This document shows positions 1-6,674 of a stretch of 35,103 bases of DNA, piece after piece; positions within the stretch are counted from its first letter, which is position 1, and each line of letters opens with the position of its first letter. Source of the stretch: Thermoplasmata archaeon (GTDB lineage Archaea > Thermoplasmatota > Thermoplasmata > RBG-16-68-12). The stretch covers positions 1-35,103 of the forward strand of contig DASQGG010000132.1 in NCBI GenBank assembly GCA_035632695.1. The letters run 5' to 3'. The translations under genes and the position numbers were made by a program. Below the pieces are notes generated by a model. That model saw only the letters and a list, made by a program, of their open reading frames with translations. It did not search any database and had not been told where the DNA came from.

Positions 1-2
1 AG

Positions 3-1070
3 CGCGACGGCCTCCGGTCCGGGACGTACCTGTGGGGAATCCCCGCCCACGCGCCGACCAACGCGACCGTGGGCCGCTACCAGGTGGTCTCCGCGAGCGC
101 CGCCTCGACGACGGGGTTCGGCATCTCGGAGGCAGGGGCGAACGCGAGCGTGTGGATCGCGGGCTCCATCGTCCGGATTGTCTCCATCGACTCCGTGCCC
201 TCCGAATCGGCGCGCGGCGGGGACATCGTGAAGTACTGGATCAACGCGACCAACGAGGCCACGGGGAACCTGCCCCAGGACGCGAACGGGACGGGGACCG
301 CCTTCCATGTGGCGGTGGCCATCGAGCTCGACTTTGGGCTCCAACCCGGACGGGGGCTCGTGAACCTCACGACGACGTTCCCGAGCCTGCCGCCGGGCGC
401 CCAGCTCAGCGTGAACCTGGACGCGATCGTCGCGAGCAACCTCACCGCGGGCACAGCAGTCGGGATCCGCGTGGTGCTCACGTACGAGGACTTCAACGGT
501 CACGCGCTCGGCCCCATCAAGGCGCAGTCGTCCCCCCTATACGTGGTCCAGACGAGCGCCCTCTCTGCGCCGAACCTGATCGCGGGCGCGGCGATCGGCC
601 TCGGCGCGATCCTTGCCACCCTCGTCGTGCTCCTCTACCTGGGGCAGCGGAAGATCGTGATCGACGAGGTCTTCCTGATGACGAAGAGCGGCCTGCTCAT
701 CCGCCACGTCAGCCGGACGCCCGAGCTCCAGAAGGACGACGATATCGTGGCCTCAATGTTCGTCGCGATCCAAGAGTTCGTGCGGGACTCGTTCCAGCGC
801 GAGGCCTCCCTGGACGCTGTGAGCTTCGGACGCCGACGCGCGGCCGTCGTGCGCGGTGAGCTCACCATCCTTGCCGCCGTCGCGTCCCACGGGGACGTGG
901 AGTACCTGATCCCCGAGATGCTCGCCGCGGTCCGGGCCATCGAGGTCCGCTACTGGGACGCGCTCGTGGCGTGGGACGGCAGCCTGCGACGCCTCGAAGG
1001 CGTCGACGAGGCCCTCGTCCGCCTCCTGGGCGGGGCGTTCCGTTCGCCCTGGAGGGTGCAGCTCGCATGA
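3..1070 (+). CDS. Membrane receptor-like protein with cytosolic alpha/beta domain (5' partial)
   Basis: The reading frame is open to the left edge, so the true N-terminus lies outside the window; a GTG at 69 is internal. The visible part has an outside region of beta-rich, Asn/Thr-rich sequence like Ig/CARDB-type domains of archaeal surface proteins. One membrane segment follows at about nt 576-644 (glycine/alanine/leucine-rich). The cytosolic domain of about 140 residues begins IDEVFLMTKSGLLIRH and continues with a stretch of the type DDDIVASMFVAIQEFVRDSF. I recognise this as a domain recurrent in archaeal membrane proteins and suspect a roadblock/longin-like alpha/beta fold, but this is inference. 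It sits 94 bp before a TPR gene and a Ras-like GTPase on the same strand, which suggests a sensor or scaffold for that GTPase. Function is not proven. Confidence 0.75.
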   Translation, partial: RDGLRSGTYLWGIPAHAPTNATVGRYQVVSASAASTTGFGISEAGANASVWIAGSIVRIVSIDSVPSESARGGDIVKYWINATNEATGNLPQDANGTGTAFHVAVAIELDFGLQPGRGLVNLTTTFPSLPPGAQLSVNLDAIVASNLTAGTAVGIRVVLTYEDFNGHALGPIKAQSSPLYVVQTSALSAPNLIAGAAIGLGAILATLVVLLYLGQRKIVIDEVFLMTKSGLLIRHVSRTPELQKDDDIVASMFVAIQEFVRDSFQREASLDAVSFGRRRAAVVRGELTILAAVASHGDVEYLIPEMLAAVRAIEVRYWDALVAWDGSLRRLEGVDEALVRLLGGAFRSPWRVQLA

Positions 1071-1119
1071 CGCGGGCGGCGCGGCCTGGGCCGCCGCCGT
1101 CGAGCGACGTCCAAGAAGA

Positions 1120-1127
1120 TTTAACTA
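1120..1127 (+). promoter_or_regulatory. Archaeal TATA-like box for the TPR/GTPase pair
   Basis: TTTAACTA stands about 40 nt before the GTG at 1165 in otherwise GC-rich DNA. A transcript starting some 25 nt downstream would have a leader of about 15 nt, which includes the G-rich stretch 1155-1161 that could act as a ribosome binding site. Confidence 0.5.
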
Positions 1128-1164
1128 GCATCCGTGGGTTGCGCGGGCCGACCCGGGGGGGCGA

Positions 1165-1476
1165 GTGAGTACGCCGGCGTTGCGCGAAGGTGACGGCGAG
1201 ACGCGGCAGCCGCCCATGGTGCGGCCCCCGACCGCGGTCCTCGTCCACGATGCGCTCGAGAAGGACAAGGACGACGTGGACGCGCTGTTCGTGCTCGCGG
1301 CGCTGCGTGTCCAGGCGGGCCGGCCCGACGAGGGCCTCTCGATCCTGGACCGCGTCCTCGTGATCGACCCCGACTACCCCGGGGCGTGGTTCTTCAAGGA
1401 GAAGGTGCACCGGATGTGCGGGGAGACGGACCAGGCCGATTCCGCGCGACGGCACGGCGAGGCGATCGAGGAATGA
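1165..1476 (+). CDS. Small TPR-like protein
   Basis: A 103-residue soluble protein starting with GTG just after a G-rich ribosome-binding-like stretch. Residues about 25-95 form two to three helix-turn-helix units of TPR type, with the typical pattern ALFVLAALRVQAGRPDEGLSI then IDPDYPGAWFFKEKVHRMCG. No catalytic motif is seen. The gene overlaps the next one by ATGA (1473-1476), so it is almost certainly cotranslated with the small GTPase. It could be an adaptor between the upstream membrane protein and the GTPase; that role is inferred from position only. Confidence 0.75.
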   Translation: MSTPALREGDGETRQPPMVRPPTAVLVHDALEKDKDDVDALFVLAALRVQAGRPDEGLSILDRVLVIDPDYPGAWFFKEKVHRMCGETDQADSARRHGEAIEE

Positions 1477-2018
1477 CGCCCGCCTCCGACGTGATGAAGC
1501 TCAAGGTGTGCATGGCCGGAGAGGCCATGGTGGGCAAAACCTCCCTGATCCGCCGCTACGTGCTGGACGAATACGAGGACCGGTACACGGCGACCCTGGG
1601 GACGAAGATCACGAAGCGGAACCTCGCCGCGAAGGATCCGAGGACCGGCGAGCCCCTGGACATCAACCTGATCCTGTGGGACATCATGGGGACCCCGACC
1701 CTGCGCGACCTCCTCAAGGAGGCGTACTACCACGGCGCGCACGGCATCCTCGGTGTGGCGGACATCACCCGGAAGGAGACCCTCCGCGAGCTCGACGCGT
1801 GGTCGCGTTCCATCCAGACCGTCGCGGGCAGCGTGCCCACGTACGTGGTCGTGAACAAGGCAGACCTCGAGGGGGACGGGCGGCTCGATCCGGAGACGAT
1901 CGACGCCTACTGCAAGGCCCGCCGCTGGGGTTGGTCCCTCACGAGCGCGAAGACCGGGGCCGGGGTCGAGGACGCGTTCGATCGCCTCGTGGACCTCGTC
2001 CTCAGGTCCCGACCGTGA
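1473..2018 (+). CDS. Ras/Rab-like small GTPase
   Basis: A 181-residue single-domain GTPase. The start is the ATG overlapping the stop of the TPR gene; a second ATG at 1494 is also possible. Nucleotide-binding motifs are all visible: P-loop GEAMVGKTS (residues 16-24), a switch I threonine region near 40-45, switch II WDIMGTP (69-75), NKAD (128-131) and TSAK (157-160). The residue after the switch II DxxG is Thr instead of the catalytic Gln of Ras, so intrinsic hydrolysis may be slow and partner-dependent. No lipidation motif is seen. The neighbours suggest a membrane-linked switch. Its stop lies 3 nt from the convergent SHMT stop. Confidence 0.88.
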   Translation: MTPASDVMKLKVCMAGEAMVGKTSLIRRYVLDEYEDRYTATLGTKITKRNLAAKDPRTGEPLDINLILWDIMGTPTLRDLLKEAYYHGAHGILGVADITRKETLRELDAWSRSIQTVAGSVPTYVVVNKADLEGDGRLDPETIDAYCKARRWGWSLTSAKTGAGVEDAFDRLVDLVLRSRP

Positions 2019-2021
2019 GCC

Positions 2022-3299
2022 TCAGACCATCCGCCACCGCCGGTGCGCCTCCGCGTTCGGCGTGAAGCAGAAATGAACCGTGTTGAACTCCGTGCGCAGC
2101 GCCGCCACGTCCGCGGCGACCTTCGCGGAGTCCTCCTTCTTCACGGCGACCCGGGCGAAGAGCGCGGCGACCTCCCGCATCTGGGGCTCCTTCATCCCGA
2201 GCCGGGTGAGCTCCTGGGTGCCCAGGCGGATGCCCGACGGCTTCACGGGCGACGTGTCCCACGGGAGGAGGTTCTTGTTCGAGATCATGTTCGCCTTCTC
2301 CAGGTCCAGGGCGACCTTGGCGCCGCCTCCCTGCGCGGCCACGTCCAAGGCGAGCGCGTGGCTCTCCGTGAATCCCGCCTTCTCGGCGAGGACCTTGATC
2401 CCGTTCTCGTGGAGCGCCTGGCCCAAGGCTTGGGAGTTCCGTACGATCTGGTCCGCGTACGCTCGCTGGAACTCGAGGGCCTCGGCGAGCGTGACGCCCA
2501 ACGCGGCCATCGCGTGGAGGTGGTGGTTCGAGAGCACCCCGGGGAACACGGCGCGCTGGAGCCGCCGGATGAACTTCTCGTCCGCGGAGTCGGAGAGCAT
2601 GATGCCGTGCTGGGGGCCGGGCAGGGTCTTGTGCGTGGAGCCCGTGAGGACGTCGGCGCCCTCGTGGAGCGGGTCTTGGAACTTGCCGCCGGCGATGAGC
2701 CCCAGGACGTGCGCCCCGTCGTACCAGACGCGGCACTCCGCCTCCTGGAAGGCGTCCGCCAGGTCCCGGAGCGGCGTGGGGAACAGGAAGACGCTCTGCC
2801 CGAACGCGGCGACCGTGGGCTTGACGAGCTTGATCAGCTTCGCGGTGCCGTCCACGTCGAGGTTCATCCGTTCCACGTCGAACGGATAGTTGATCGTGTT
2901 CACGCCGCGCATCCCCGCGGCCCCGAACTTCGCCGAGGAGATGTGCGCCCCGTTCGCCAGGGCGACCGAGGTCATGATGTCGCCGGGCTGCAGGAGGGCG
3001 AAGTACACGGCCATGTTCGCGGTGGTGCCGCTGATGAGCCGCGGGTCCGCGTGGCGGCACCGGAAGAGCTTCTTCGCCAGGTCCGTGACCCGGATCTCGA
3101 CCTCGTCCGTGTAGAGGTTGCCCTGGTAGTACCGCTCGTGGGGTAGCCCTTCCGCGTAGCGGTCGCCGAAGTCGGAGAGGAGGAGCTCGCGGGCGAGGGG
3201 CGAAATCACGTTCTCCGACGCGATCATCGGGAGGCACTTCGCGAACCAGGCGCTGTGCTTGTCGATCTGGTCGTAGATGAAGGCGACGTCCTCGTTCAT
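2022..3299 (-). CDS. glyA: Serine hydroxymethyltransferase
   Basis: A 425-residue PLP enzyme of fold type I that interconverts serine and glycine while loading the one-carbon carrier (tetrahydrofolate or an archaeal pterin). Visible features are the N-terminal MIASENVISP segment (residues 25-34), substrate/PLP-binding DGAHVLGL (194-201, Asp194 and His197) and the PLP lysine in STHKTLPGPQ (Lys224). Length matches archaeal SHMT. The ATG at 3299 gives the typical N-terminus and lies about 30 nt after a TATA box. The frame stays open far upstream but that part is antisense to the neighbouring gene and not coding. The S-adenosylmethionine synthetase lies just upstream on the same strand, but each gene has its own promoter. 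Confidence 0.95.
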   Translation of the reverse strand: MNEDVAFIYDQIDKHSAWFAKCLPMIASENVISPLARELLLSDFGDRYAEGLPHERYYQGNLYTDEVEIRVTDLAKKLFRCRHADPRLISGTTANMAVYFALLQPGDIMTSVALANGAHISSAKFGAAGMRGVNTINYPFDVERMNLDVDGTAKLIKLVKPTVAAFGQSVFLFPTPLRDLADAFQEAECRVWYDGAHVLGLIAGGKFQDPLHEGADVLTGSTHKTLPGPQHGIMLSDSADEKFIRRLQRAVFPGVLSNHHLHAMAALGVTLAEALEFQRAYADQIVRNSQALGQALHENGIKVLAEKAGFTESHALALDVAAQGGGAKVALDLEKANMISNKNLLPWDTSPVKPSGIRLGTQELTRLGMKEPQMREVAALFARVAVKKEDSAKVAADVAALRTEFNTVHFCFTPNAEAHRRWRMV

Positions 3300-3330
3300 G
3301 GCCCCAACCCGGATAGGAACCGGGCGCTCG

Positions 3331-3340
3331 CGATATATAG
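3331..3340 (-). promoter_or_regulatory. TATA box of glyA
   Basis: On the minus strand the sequence reads CTATATATCG, a near-ideal archaeal TATA box, about 32 nt before the glyA ATG. This implies a leader of roughly 5-10 nt. Confidence 0.7.
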
Positions 3341-3367
3341 GTTGGGCAATGACGGAGGGCGGCGCGC

Positions 3368-4564
3368 TCAGAAGCAGCGCGTCTTGCCCGCGACGATCCG
3401 GTCCGTGAGCCGGTAGATCTTCGAGAGCTCCTCGTCGATGATGGCTTCCGCCTCCTTCTTGCACGCGGACAGCTTCGTCCCCTTCTCGGGGATGATCTGG
3501 GCCGTGGCCGCCTGGGGCTCGTCGATGGGCTTGCCGATCTGGGAGACGATCCGGACCCAGACCTCCTTGACCTTGCCCGGGTTCTCCTTGACGATGCGGT
3601 CCGCGATGTCGAACGAGAGGAGGTTGTAGAGCTTGCCCACATGGGTCACGGGGTTCTTGCCCGCCGCCGCCTCCATGGACATGGGACGGTACGGGGTGAT
3701 GAGGCCGCTCACGCGGTTCCCGCGGCCCACGCTGCCGTCGTCGCCGTTCTCCCAGGAGAGGCCCGTGACCGTGAGGTAGAAGATGCCCGCGTCGTAGTTG
3801 TCGCCCGTGTTGATGTCCACGGTGACCTCGCGGTCCGTGTGCTTCACCGCGTTGTCCAAGACGCGCTCCCTGAGCTCCTGGACCACGTTCTTGTAGTGGT
3901 CCTTGTCGGGGATGTACCGGTCGACCATGGCCGCGGCGATCGTGAGGCGGACCCGGTCCCCCTTGCGGACGCCCATGACCTTGATGTCCTGGCCGACCTC
4001 CTTGAGGTCCTTCTTCAGGGGCCCGTTGATGAGCTCCTCGGTCTTCAGGACGAGGGTCTCCGTCTCCGAGAACGGCGCGAAGCCGACCCCGAAGGACGTG
4101 TCGTTCGCGAGCTGCTTCTGCGTGTCGTACAGCCCGCGGAGGTCCACGGATCCCTGGCCGATCTTGCAGTCGATGATCACGTCCGCGTCCACGTTCAGGT
4201 TCGTGCACGTCTTCCGGATCTGGTCCCGGGCCGCTTCGACGGCCACCGTCCGGTAGGGGAGGCGTTCGCTGTTCACCATGGTCGTCGCGCGGCCCACGAG
4301 GATCACGTTCGCGGGCTCGAGGACGATGCCGCCGCCGAACTTGGGGGCGCTCTGGCCGCCGACGATCTCTCCCTGATCCGTGTTGTGGTGCAGGATCCGG
4401 CCGAAGCGCTCGAGGTACATCTTGCAGAGAGCGCGGGAGACCGCCTCGGCGATCCCGTCCATCATGCTGTCAGGGTGGCCGACGCCCTTGCGTTCGATGA
4501 TCTCGGTTCCCTGTTCCTCGATCGGCGTGTGCACGAGTTCCTCGACGGTGATGTTCCGCGGCAC
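3368..4564 (-). CDS. mat: Archaeal S-adenosylmethionine synthetase
   Basis: A 398-residue methionine adenosyltransferase of the archaeal family (AdoMet synthetase 2), making SAM from methionine and ATP in the cytoplasm. The motif [10 protein letters not shown] (residues 24-33), the segment [20 protein letters not shown] (59-78) and later [15 protein letters not shown] are characteristic. The GTG start at 4564 is chosen because the protein then begins [17 protein letters not shown] as in relatives, and GAGGAGG lies 6 nt before it. The open frame runs back to an ATG at 4732, but that extension covers the TATA box and regulatory repeats and has no family likeness. The gene is divergent from an HTH-CBS regulator. 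Confidence 0.95.
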   Translation of the reverse strand: MPRNITVEELVHTPIEEQGTEIIERKGVGHPDSMMDGIAEAVSRALCKMYLERFGRILHHNTDQGEIVGGQSAPKFGGGIVLEPANVILVGRATTMVNSERLPYRTVAVEAARDQIRKTCTNLNVDADVIIDCKIGQGSVDLRGLYDTQKQLANDTSFGVGFAPFSETETLVLKTEELINGPLKKDLKEVGQDIKVMGVRKGDRVRLTIAAAMVDRYIPDKDHYKNVVQELRERVLDNAVKHTDREVTVDINTGDNYDAGIFYLTVTGLSWENGDDGSVGRGNRVSGLITPYRPMSMEAAAGKNPVTHVGKLYNLLSFDIADRIVKENPGKVKEVWVRIVSQIGKPIDEPQAATAQIIPEKGTKLSACKKEAEAIIDEELSKIYRLTDRIVAGKTRCF

Positions 4565-4570
4565 GGGAGG

Positions 4571-4577
4571 CCTCCTC
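4571..4577 (-). promoter_or_regulatory. Ribosome binding site deciding the mat GTG start
   Basis: GAGGAGG on the minus strand, 6 nt before GTG 4564. It is one of the clearest Shine-Dalgarno matches in the window and supports the GTG over the far upstream ATG. Confidence 0.65.
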
Positions 4578-4603
4578 GAAGTGAGGGCGCGGAGCGAGTC
4601 GCG

Positions 4604-4613
4604 GGATATATGG
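4604..4613 (-). promoter_or_regulatory. TATA box of mat
   Basis: Minus-strand CCATATATCC about 40 nt before the GTG start. A transcript starting 25 nt downstream would carry a leader of about 12-15 nt that contains the GAGGAGG site. Confidence 0.65.
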
Positions 4614-4641
4614 CTTTTGTTGTCGCGCACGCGACCGCGGC

Positions 4642-4739
4642 CGAGGAATAACGGCGGAGGCATAACTATTCCTCGATAGGAATAGGCGACCCTCCGATTC
4701 GAATGAACATCCTGTCGCAGGGGACATTCCAACAGGAAT
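4642..4739. repeat. Array of five GGAAT/ATTCC half-sites between mat and the HTH-CBS gene
   Basis: Half-sites occur at 4645-4649 (GGAAT), 4668-4672 (ATTCC), 4679-4683 (GGAAT), 4726-4730 (ATTCC) and 4735-4739 (GGAAT), alternating in direction. They build three inverted repeats: CGAGGAATA/TATTCCTCG (9-bp arms, 4642-4650 and 4667-4675), CTATTCC-N6-GGAATAG (4666-4685) and ATTCC-N4-GGAAT (4726-4739). A palindrome ATTCGAAT lies at 4697-4704. The last dyad overlaps the TATA-like box of the HTH-CBS gene. The array is a strong candidate operator region for that regulator; binding itself is inferred. Confidence 0.6.
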
Positions 4740-4743
4740 ATGT
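4735..4743 (+). promoter_or_regulatory. TATA-like box of the HTH-CBS gene
   Basis: GGAATATGT lies about 29 nt before the ATG at 4768, which would make the mRNA leaderless or nearly so. The alternative GTG at 4756 would be upstream of the expected transcription start. Confidence 0.5.
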
Positions 4744-4767
4744 AGGGCGGCGGCGGTGCGCGGGGGG

Positions 4768-5328
4768 ATGCTGCCCGACCTCGAGGAGATCCCGCGCCTT
4801 CGGAAGGCGCTCGGGCTCACGCAGACCGCGCTGGCCCGCCTGTCGAGCGTGAGCCAGTCCACGATCGTGAAGATCGAGAAGAAGCAGATGAACCCGTCCT
4901 ACGACGTCGCCCGACGCGTGTACAACGCCCTGCAGGCCGAGCTCAAGAAGCAGGAGAAAAAGGCGCTCGTCGACCAGGTCCTGACGCGCAAGGTGCAGTA
5001 CCTCGAGGCCAAGCTGCCCCTGGAGACCGCGGTGGACGAGATGCGGCGCTGGAAGTTCTCCCAGATGCCCGTGATGAACAACGGCCATCCCGTGGGATCG
5101 ATCTCGGACAAGGTGATCAACAACCTGATCCTGTCCGGGAAGGACCCGAAGGACCTCGCCCGGATCCGCGTCGAGGAGGTCATGGAGCCCGCGTTCCCCC
5201 AGGTGGACTCCAAGGCGCCCGTCGAGCTCGCCGCGGGCCTCCTGCGGCACTACAACGCGGTCCTCGTGACGAACAAGGGGGAGGTCACGGGCATCGTGAC
5301 CAAGTCGGACCTGATGAAGCTCCTGTGA
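4768..5328 (+). CDS. XRE-type HTH transcriptional regulator with paired CBS domains
   Basis: A 186-residue protein. Residues about 8-36 form an XRE/Cro-type helix-turn-helix (LRKALGLTQTALARLSSVSQ followed by TIVKIEKKQMNPSYDVARRV). A charged linker leads into two CBS motifs (about 69-121 and 133-186; second ends GEVTGIVTKSDLMKLL), a module that binds adenosyl ligands such as AMP, ATP or SAM in other proteins. The ATG at 4768 is chosen because it fits a leaderless transcript from the TATA at 4735-4743; a GTG at 4756 would add four residues. Divergence from the SAM synthetase gene across an array of inverted repeats suggests an adenosyl-ligand-responsive regulator of mat and of itself. That ligand and target are inference. 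Confidence 0.88.
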   Translation: MLPDLEEIPRLRKALGLTQTALARLSSVSQSTIVKIEKKQMNPSYDVARRVYNALQAELKKQEKKALVDQVLTRKVQYLEAKLPLETAVDEMRRWKFSQMPVMNNGHPVGSISDKVINNLILSGKDPKDLARIRVEEVMEPAFPQVDSKAPVELAAGLLRHYNAVLVTNKGEVTGIVTKSDLMKLL

Positions 5329-5373
5329 GAGGACTCGGGACCGCGGAGGCGGAAGGTGCGGTCGAGCGTGGAT

Positions 5374-5395
5374 GTTATCGTTATTCAACGATAAC
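5374..5395. promoter_or_regulatory. Perfect 9-bp inverted repeat, probable operator or hairpin
   Basis: Arms GTTATCGTT (5374-5382) and AACGATAAC (5387-5395) surround a 4-nt ATTC spacer. The dyad is the only AT-rich segment between the HTH-CBS gene and the small gene at 5436, and its right arm looks like the TATA region of that gene (start about 40 nt on). It could be an operator overlapping the promoter, or a 3' hairpin of the HTH-CBS transcript. No long T tract follows. Confidence 0.6.
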
Positions 5396-5435
5396 TTGAA
5401 GCCTGCGCGACCCATACCCCCTCCGTGGTGTCTCC

Positions 5436-5672
5436 GTGATGCTGGGATGCGGATACTGCGAGAAGACGATCCACGGCCGGCCGTACCTCTACTTCTGGCA
5501 CTACGAGTCCCGCGGTGGGCGTCGCGAGCAAGTGGAGGCGTACGTCGGGCCCGCCCGCAGCGCGCGCGCCCGACAGGAGGTCGAGCGCCTCGTGGCCGCC
5601 TACGTCGCGCGCGCCCAGGCCGAGCTGCGGGGGTTCGTGCGGGCGACCCGCGCCGCGATGGCCGGTGCCTAG
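5436..5672 (+). CDS. Small hypothetical protein with N-terminal CGYC motif
   Basis: I do not recognise a characterised family. The 78-residue product (GTG start; ATG one codon later is equally likely) begins MMLGCGYCEKTIHGRPYLYF, where CGYC could be half of a metal site, followed by a Tyr/Trp-rich beta-like stretch, the segment RREQVEAYVGPARSARAR, and an amphipathic Ala/Arg-rich helix. The Lys/Gly-Arg-Tyr-Leu-Tyr and Tyr-Val-Gly-Pro pieces recall short N-terminal segments of some transposase-like proteins, but no catalytic domain follows. It lies behind a perfect 9-bp dyad. Its TAG stop overlaps the convergent RNase Z stop in one CTAG. Codon usage is coding-like. Confidence 0.6.
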   Translation: MMLGCGYCEKTIHGRPYLYFWHYESRGGRREQVEAYVGPARSARARQEVERLVAAYVARAQAELRGFVRATRAAMAGA

Positions 5673-6592
5673 TCCGGGTAGGGCACGTCGATCTCCGCGA
5701 AGTCCTCGGCGAGCTGCACGCGGTCGAAGACCGCCTTCGCGTCCCTCAGCAGGACCGTCGGGTCCTCGTAGCGCGGGCTCAGGTGGGTCAGGACCAGGAG
5801 ACCTACCCCCGCGTCCTTGGCCACCTGGGCGGCCTGGCGGGAGGACGAGTGGCCGTACCGGTTCGCCTTCTCCTCGAGGGCCGCGTCCGAGGTCGCGTCA
5901 TGGATCAGGACGTCGGCCCCGCGGGCCATGGTCACGAGGGCCTCGTGGGGCATGGAGTCTCCCGTGTACACGATCTTGCGGCCGCGCCGCGGCGGCCCCA
6001 GAACCTGCTCGGGGCGGACCGTCTTCCCGCCGACGGTCACGGTCTCGCCCTCCTGAAGCCGGCTGTACAGGGGGCCCGGCGGGATGCCGAGCGCCTGCGC
6101 GCGCTCCAGGTCGAAGCGGCCGGGGCGCTCCGTCTCCTCGAGGGCGTAGCTCAGCCCGGGCACCGTGTGCACCGCCTCGAACGCGGTGACGGCGTACTCG
6201 CCGCACTCCACGCGATCGCCCGGGGAGAGGTCGCGGGCCTTCACCGGGTATCCCGCCTTGAAGTGGCCCAGGGACATGAGCTCAAGGACGAGCGCCTCGC
6301 AGCCCGCGGGCCCGAACACCTCGAGGGGCGCCTCGCGGCCGAAGAAGTTCATGCTCTGGATGAGGCCGGGCAGGCCGAGGAAGTGGTCGCCGTGGAAATG
6401 GGTCAGGAAAACGCGGGAGACCTGCATGAAGCTCAGCTTGGAGGCCATGAACTGTCGCTGGGTGCCCTCGCCGCAATCGAACAGGACGACCTCGGGGCCG
6501 CGCTTGACCGCGATCGCGCTCACGTTCCGCTTGGGCGTGGGCCACGACCCCGACGTGCCGAGGAAGACGATCTCCATGCGCGCGGTCCCCAT
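5669..6592 (-). CDS. rnz: Ribonuclease Z (tRNA 3' processing endonuclease)
   Basis: A metallo-beta-lactamase-fold nuclease that trims 3' trailers from pre-tRNA. The 307-residue length is the usual one for the short form. The zinc motif HFHGDH (residues 65-70) follows the LFDCGEGTQRQ strand-loop, and downstream histidines appear in AVHTVPGLSYALEE, YTGDSMPHEAL and ANRYGHSSSRQAA, in the right order for the two-metal site and exosite. ATG 6592 or ATG 6577 (five codons later, MEIVFLGTSG, closer to the usual family start) may be used. The gene is divergent from the ammonia-lyase and convergent with the small gene, sharing CTAG at the stops. Confidence 0.95.
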   Translation of the reverse strand: MGTARMEIVFLGTSGSWPTPKRNVSAIAVKRGPEVVLFDCGEGTQRQFMASKLSFMQVSRVFLTHFHGDHFLGLPGLIQSMNFFGREAPLEVFGPAGCEALVLELMSLGHFKAGYPVKARDLSPGDRVECGEYAVTAFEAVHTVPGLSYALEETERPGRFDLERAQALGIPPGPLYSRLQEGETVTVGGKTVRPEQVLGPPRRGRKIVYTGDSMPHEALVTMARGADVLIHDATSDAALEEKANRYGHSSSRQAAQVAKDAGVGLLVLTHLSPRYEDPTVLLRDAKAVFDRVQLAEDFAEIDVPYPD

Positions 6593-6632
6593 GGCCCCGC
6601 CCGTCTTAACGCCTTTGCCGGCCTCGCGCGCC

Positions 6633-6646
6633 AAAGCTTTAACGCC
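6633..6646. promoter_or_regulatory. Shared AT-rich promoter core between rnz and the ammonia-lyase
   Basis: The palindrome AAAGCTTT (6633-6640) lies within CTTTAACG (6637-6644), which can serve as the plus-strand TATA about 31-38 nt before ATG 6675. On the minus strand the same core is the most AT-rich element before rnz, about 45 nt from ATG 6592; a second TTAAG at about 6605-6609 is too close to that start. Use in both directions is a suggestion. Confidence 0.4.
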
Positions 6647-6674
6647 GCATGCGGGATGCCCGCGCGGGAACCCC

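Noticed and set aside
4565-4732. N-terminal extension of the SAM synthetase to an ATG at 4732
   Set aside because: It would cover the TATA box, the GAGGAGG site and the inverted repeats, and its residues do not match the family.
5436-5672. Transposase fragment
   Set aside because: Only a short Tyr/Gly pattern resembles transposase N-termini. There are no DDE residues, inverted terminal repeats or target duplication.
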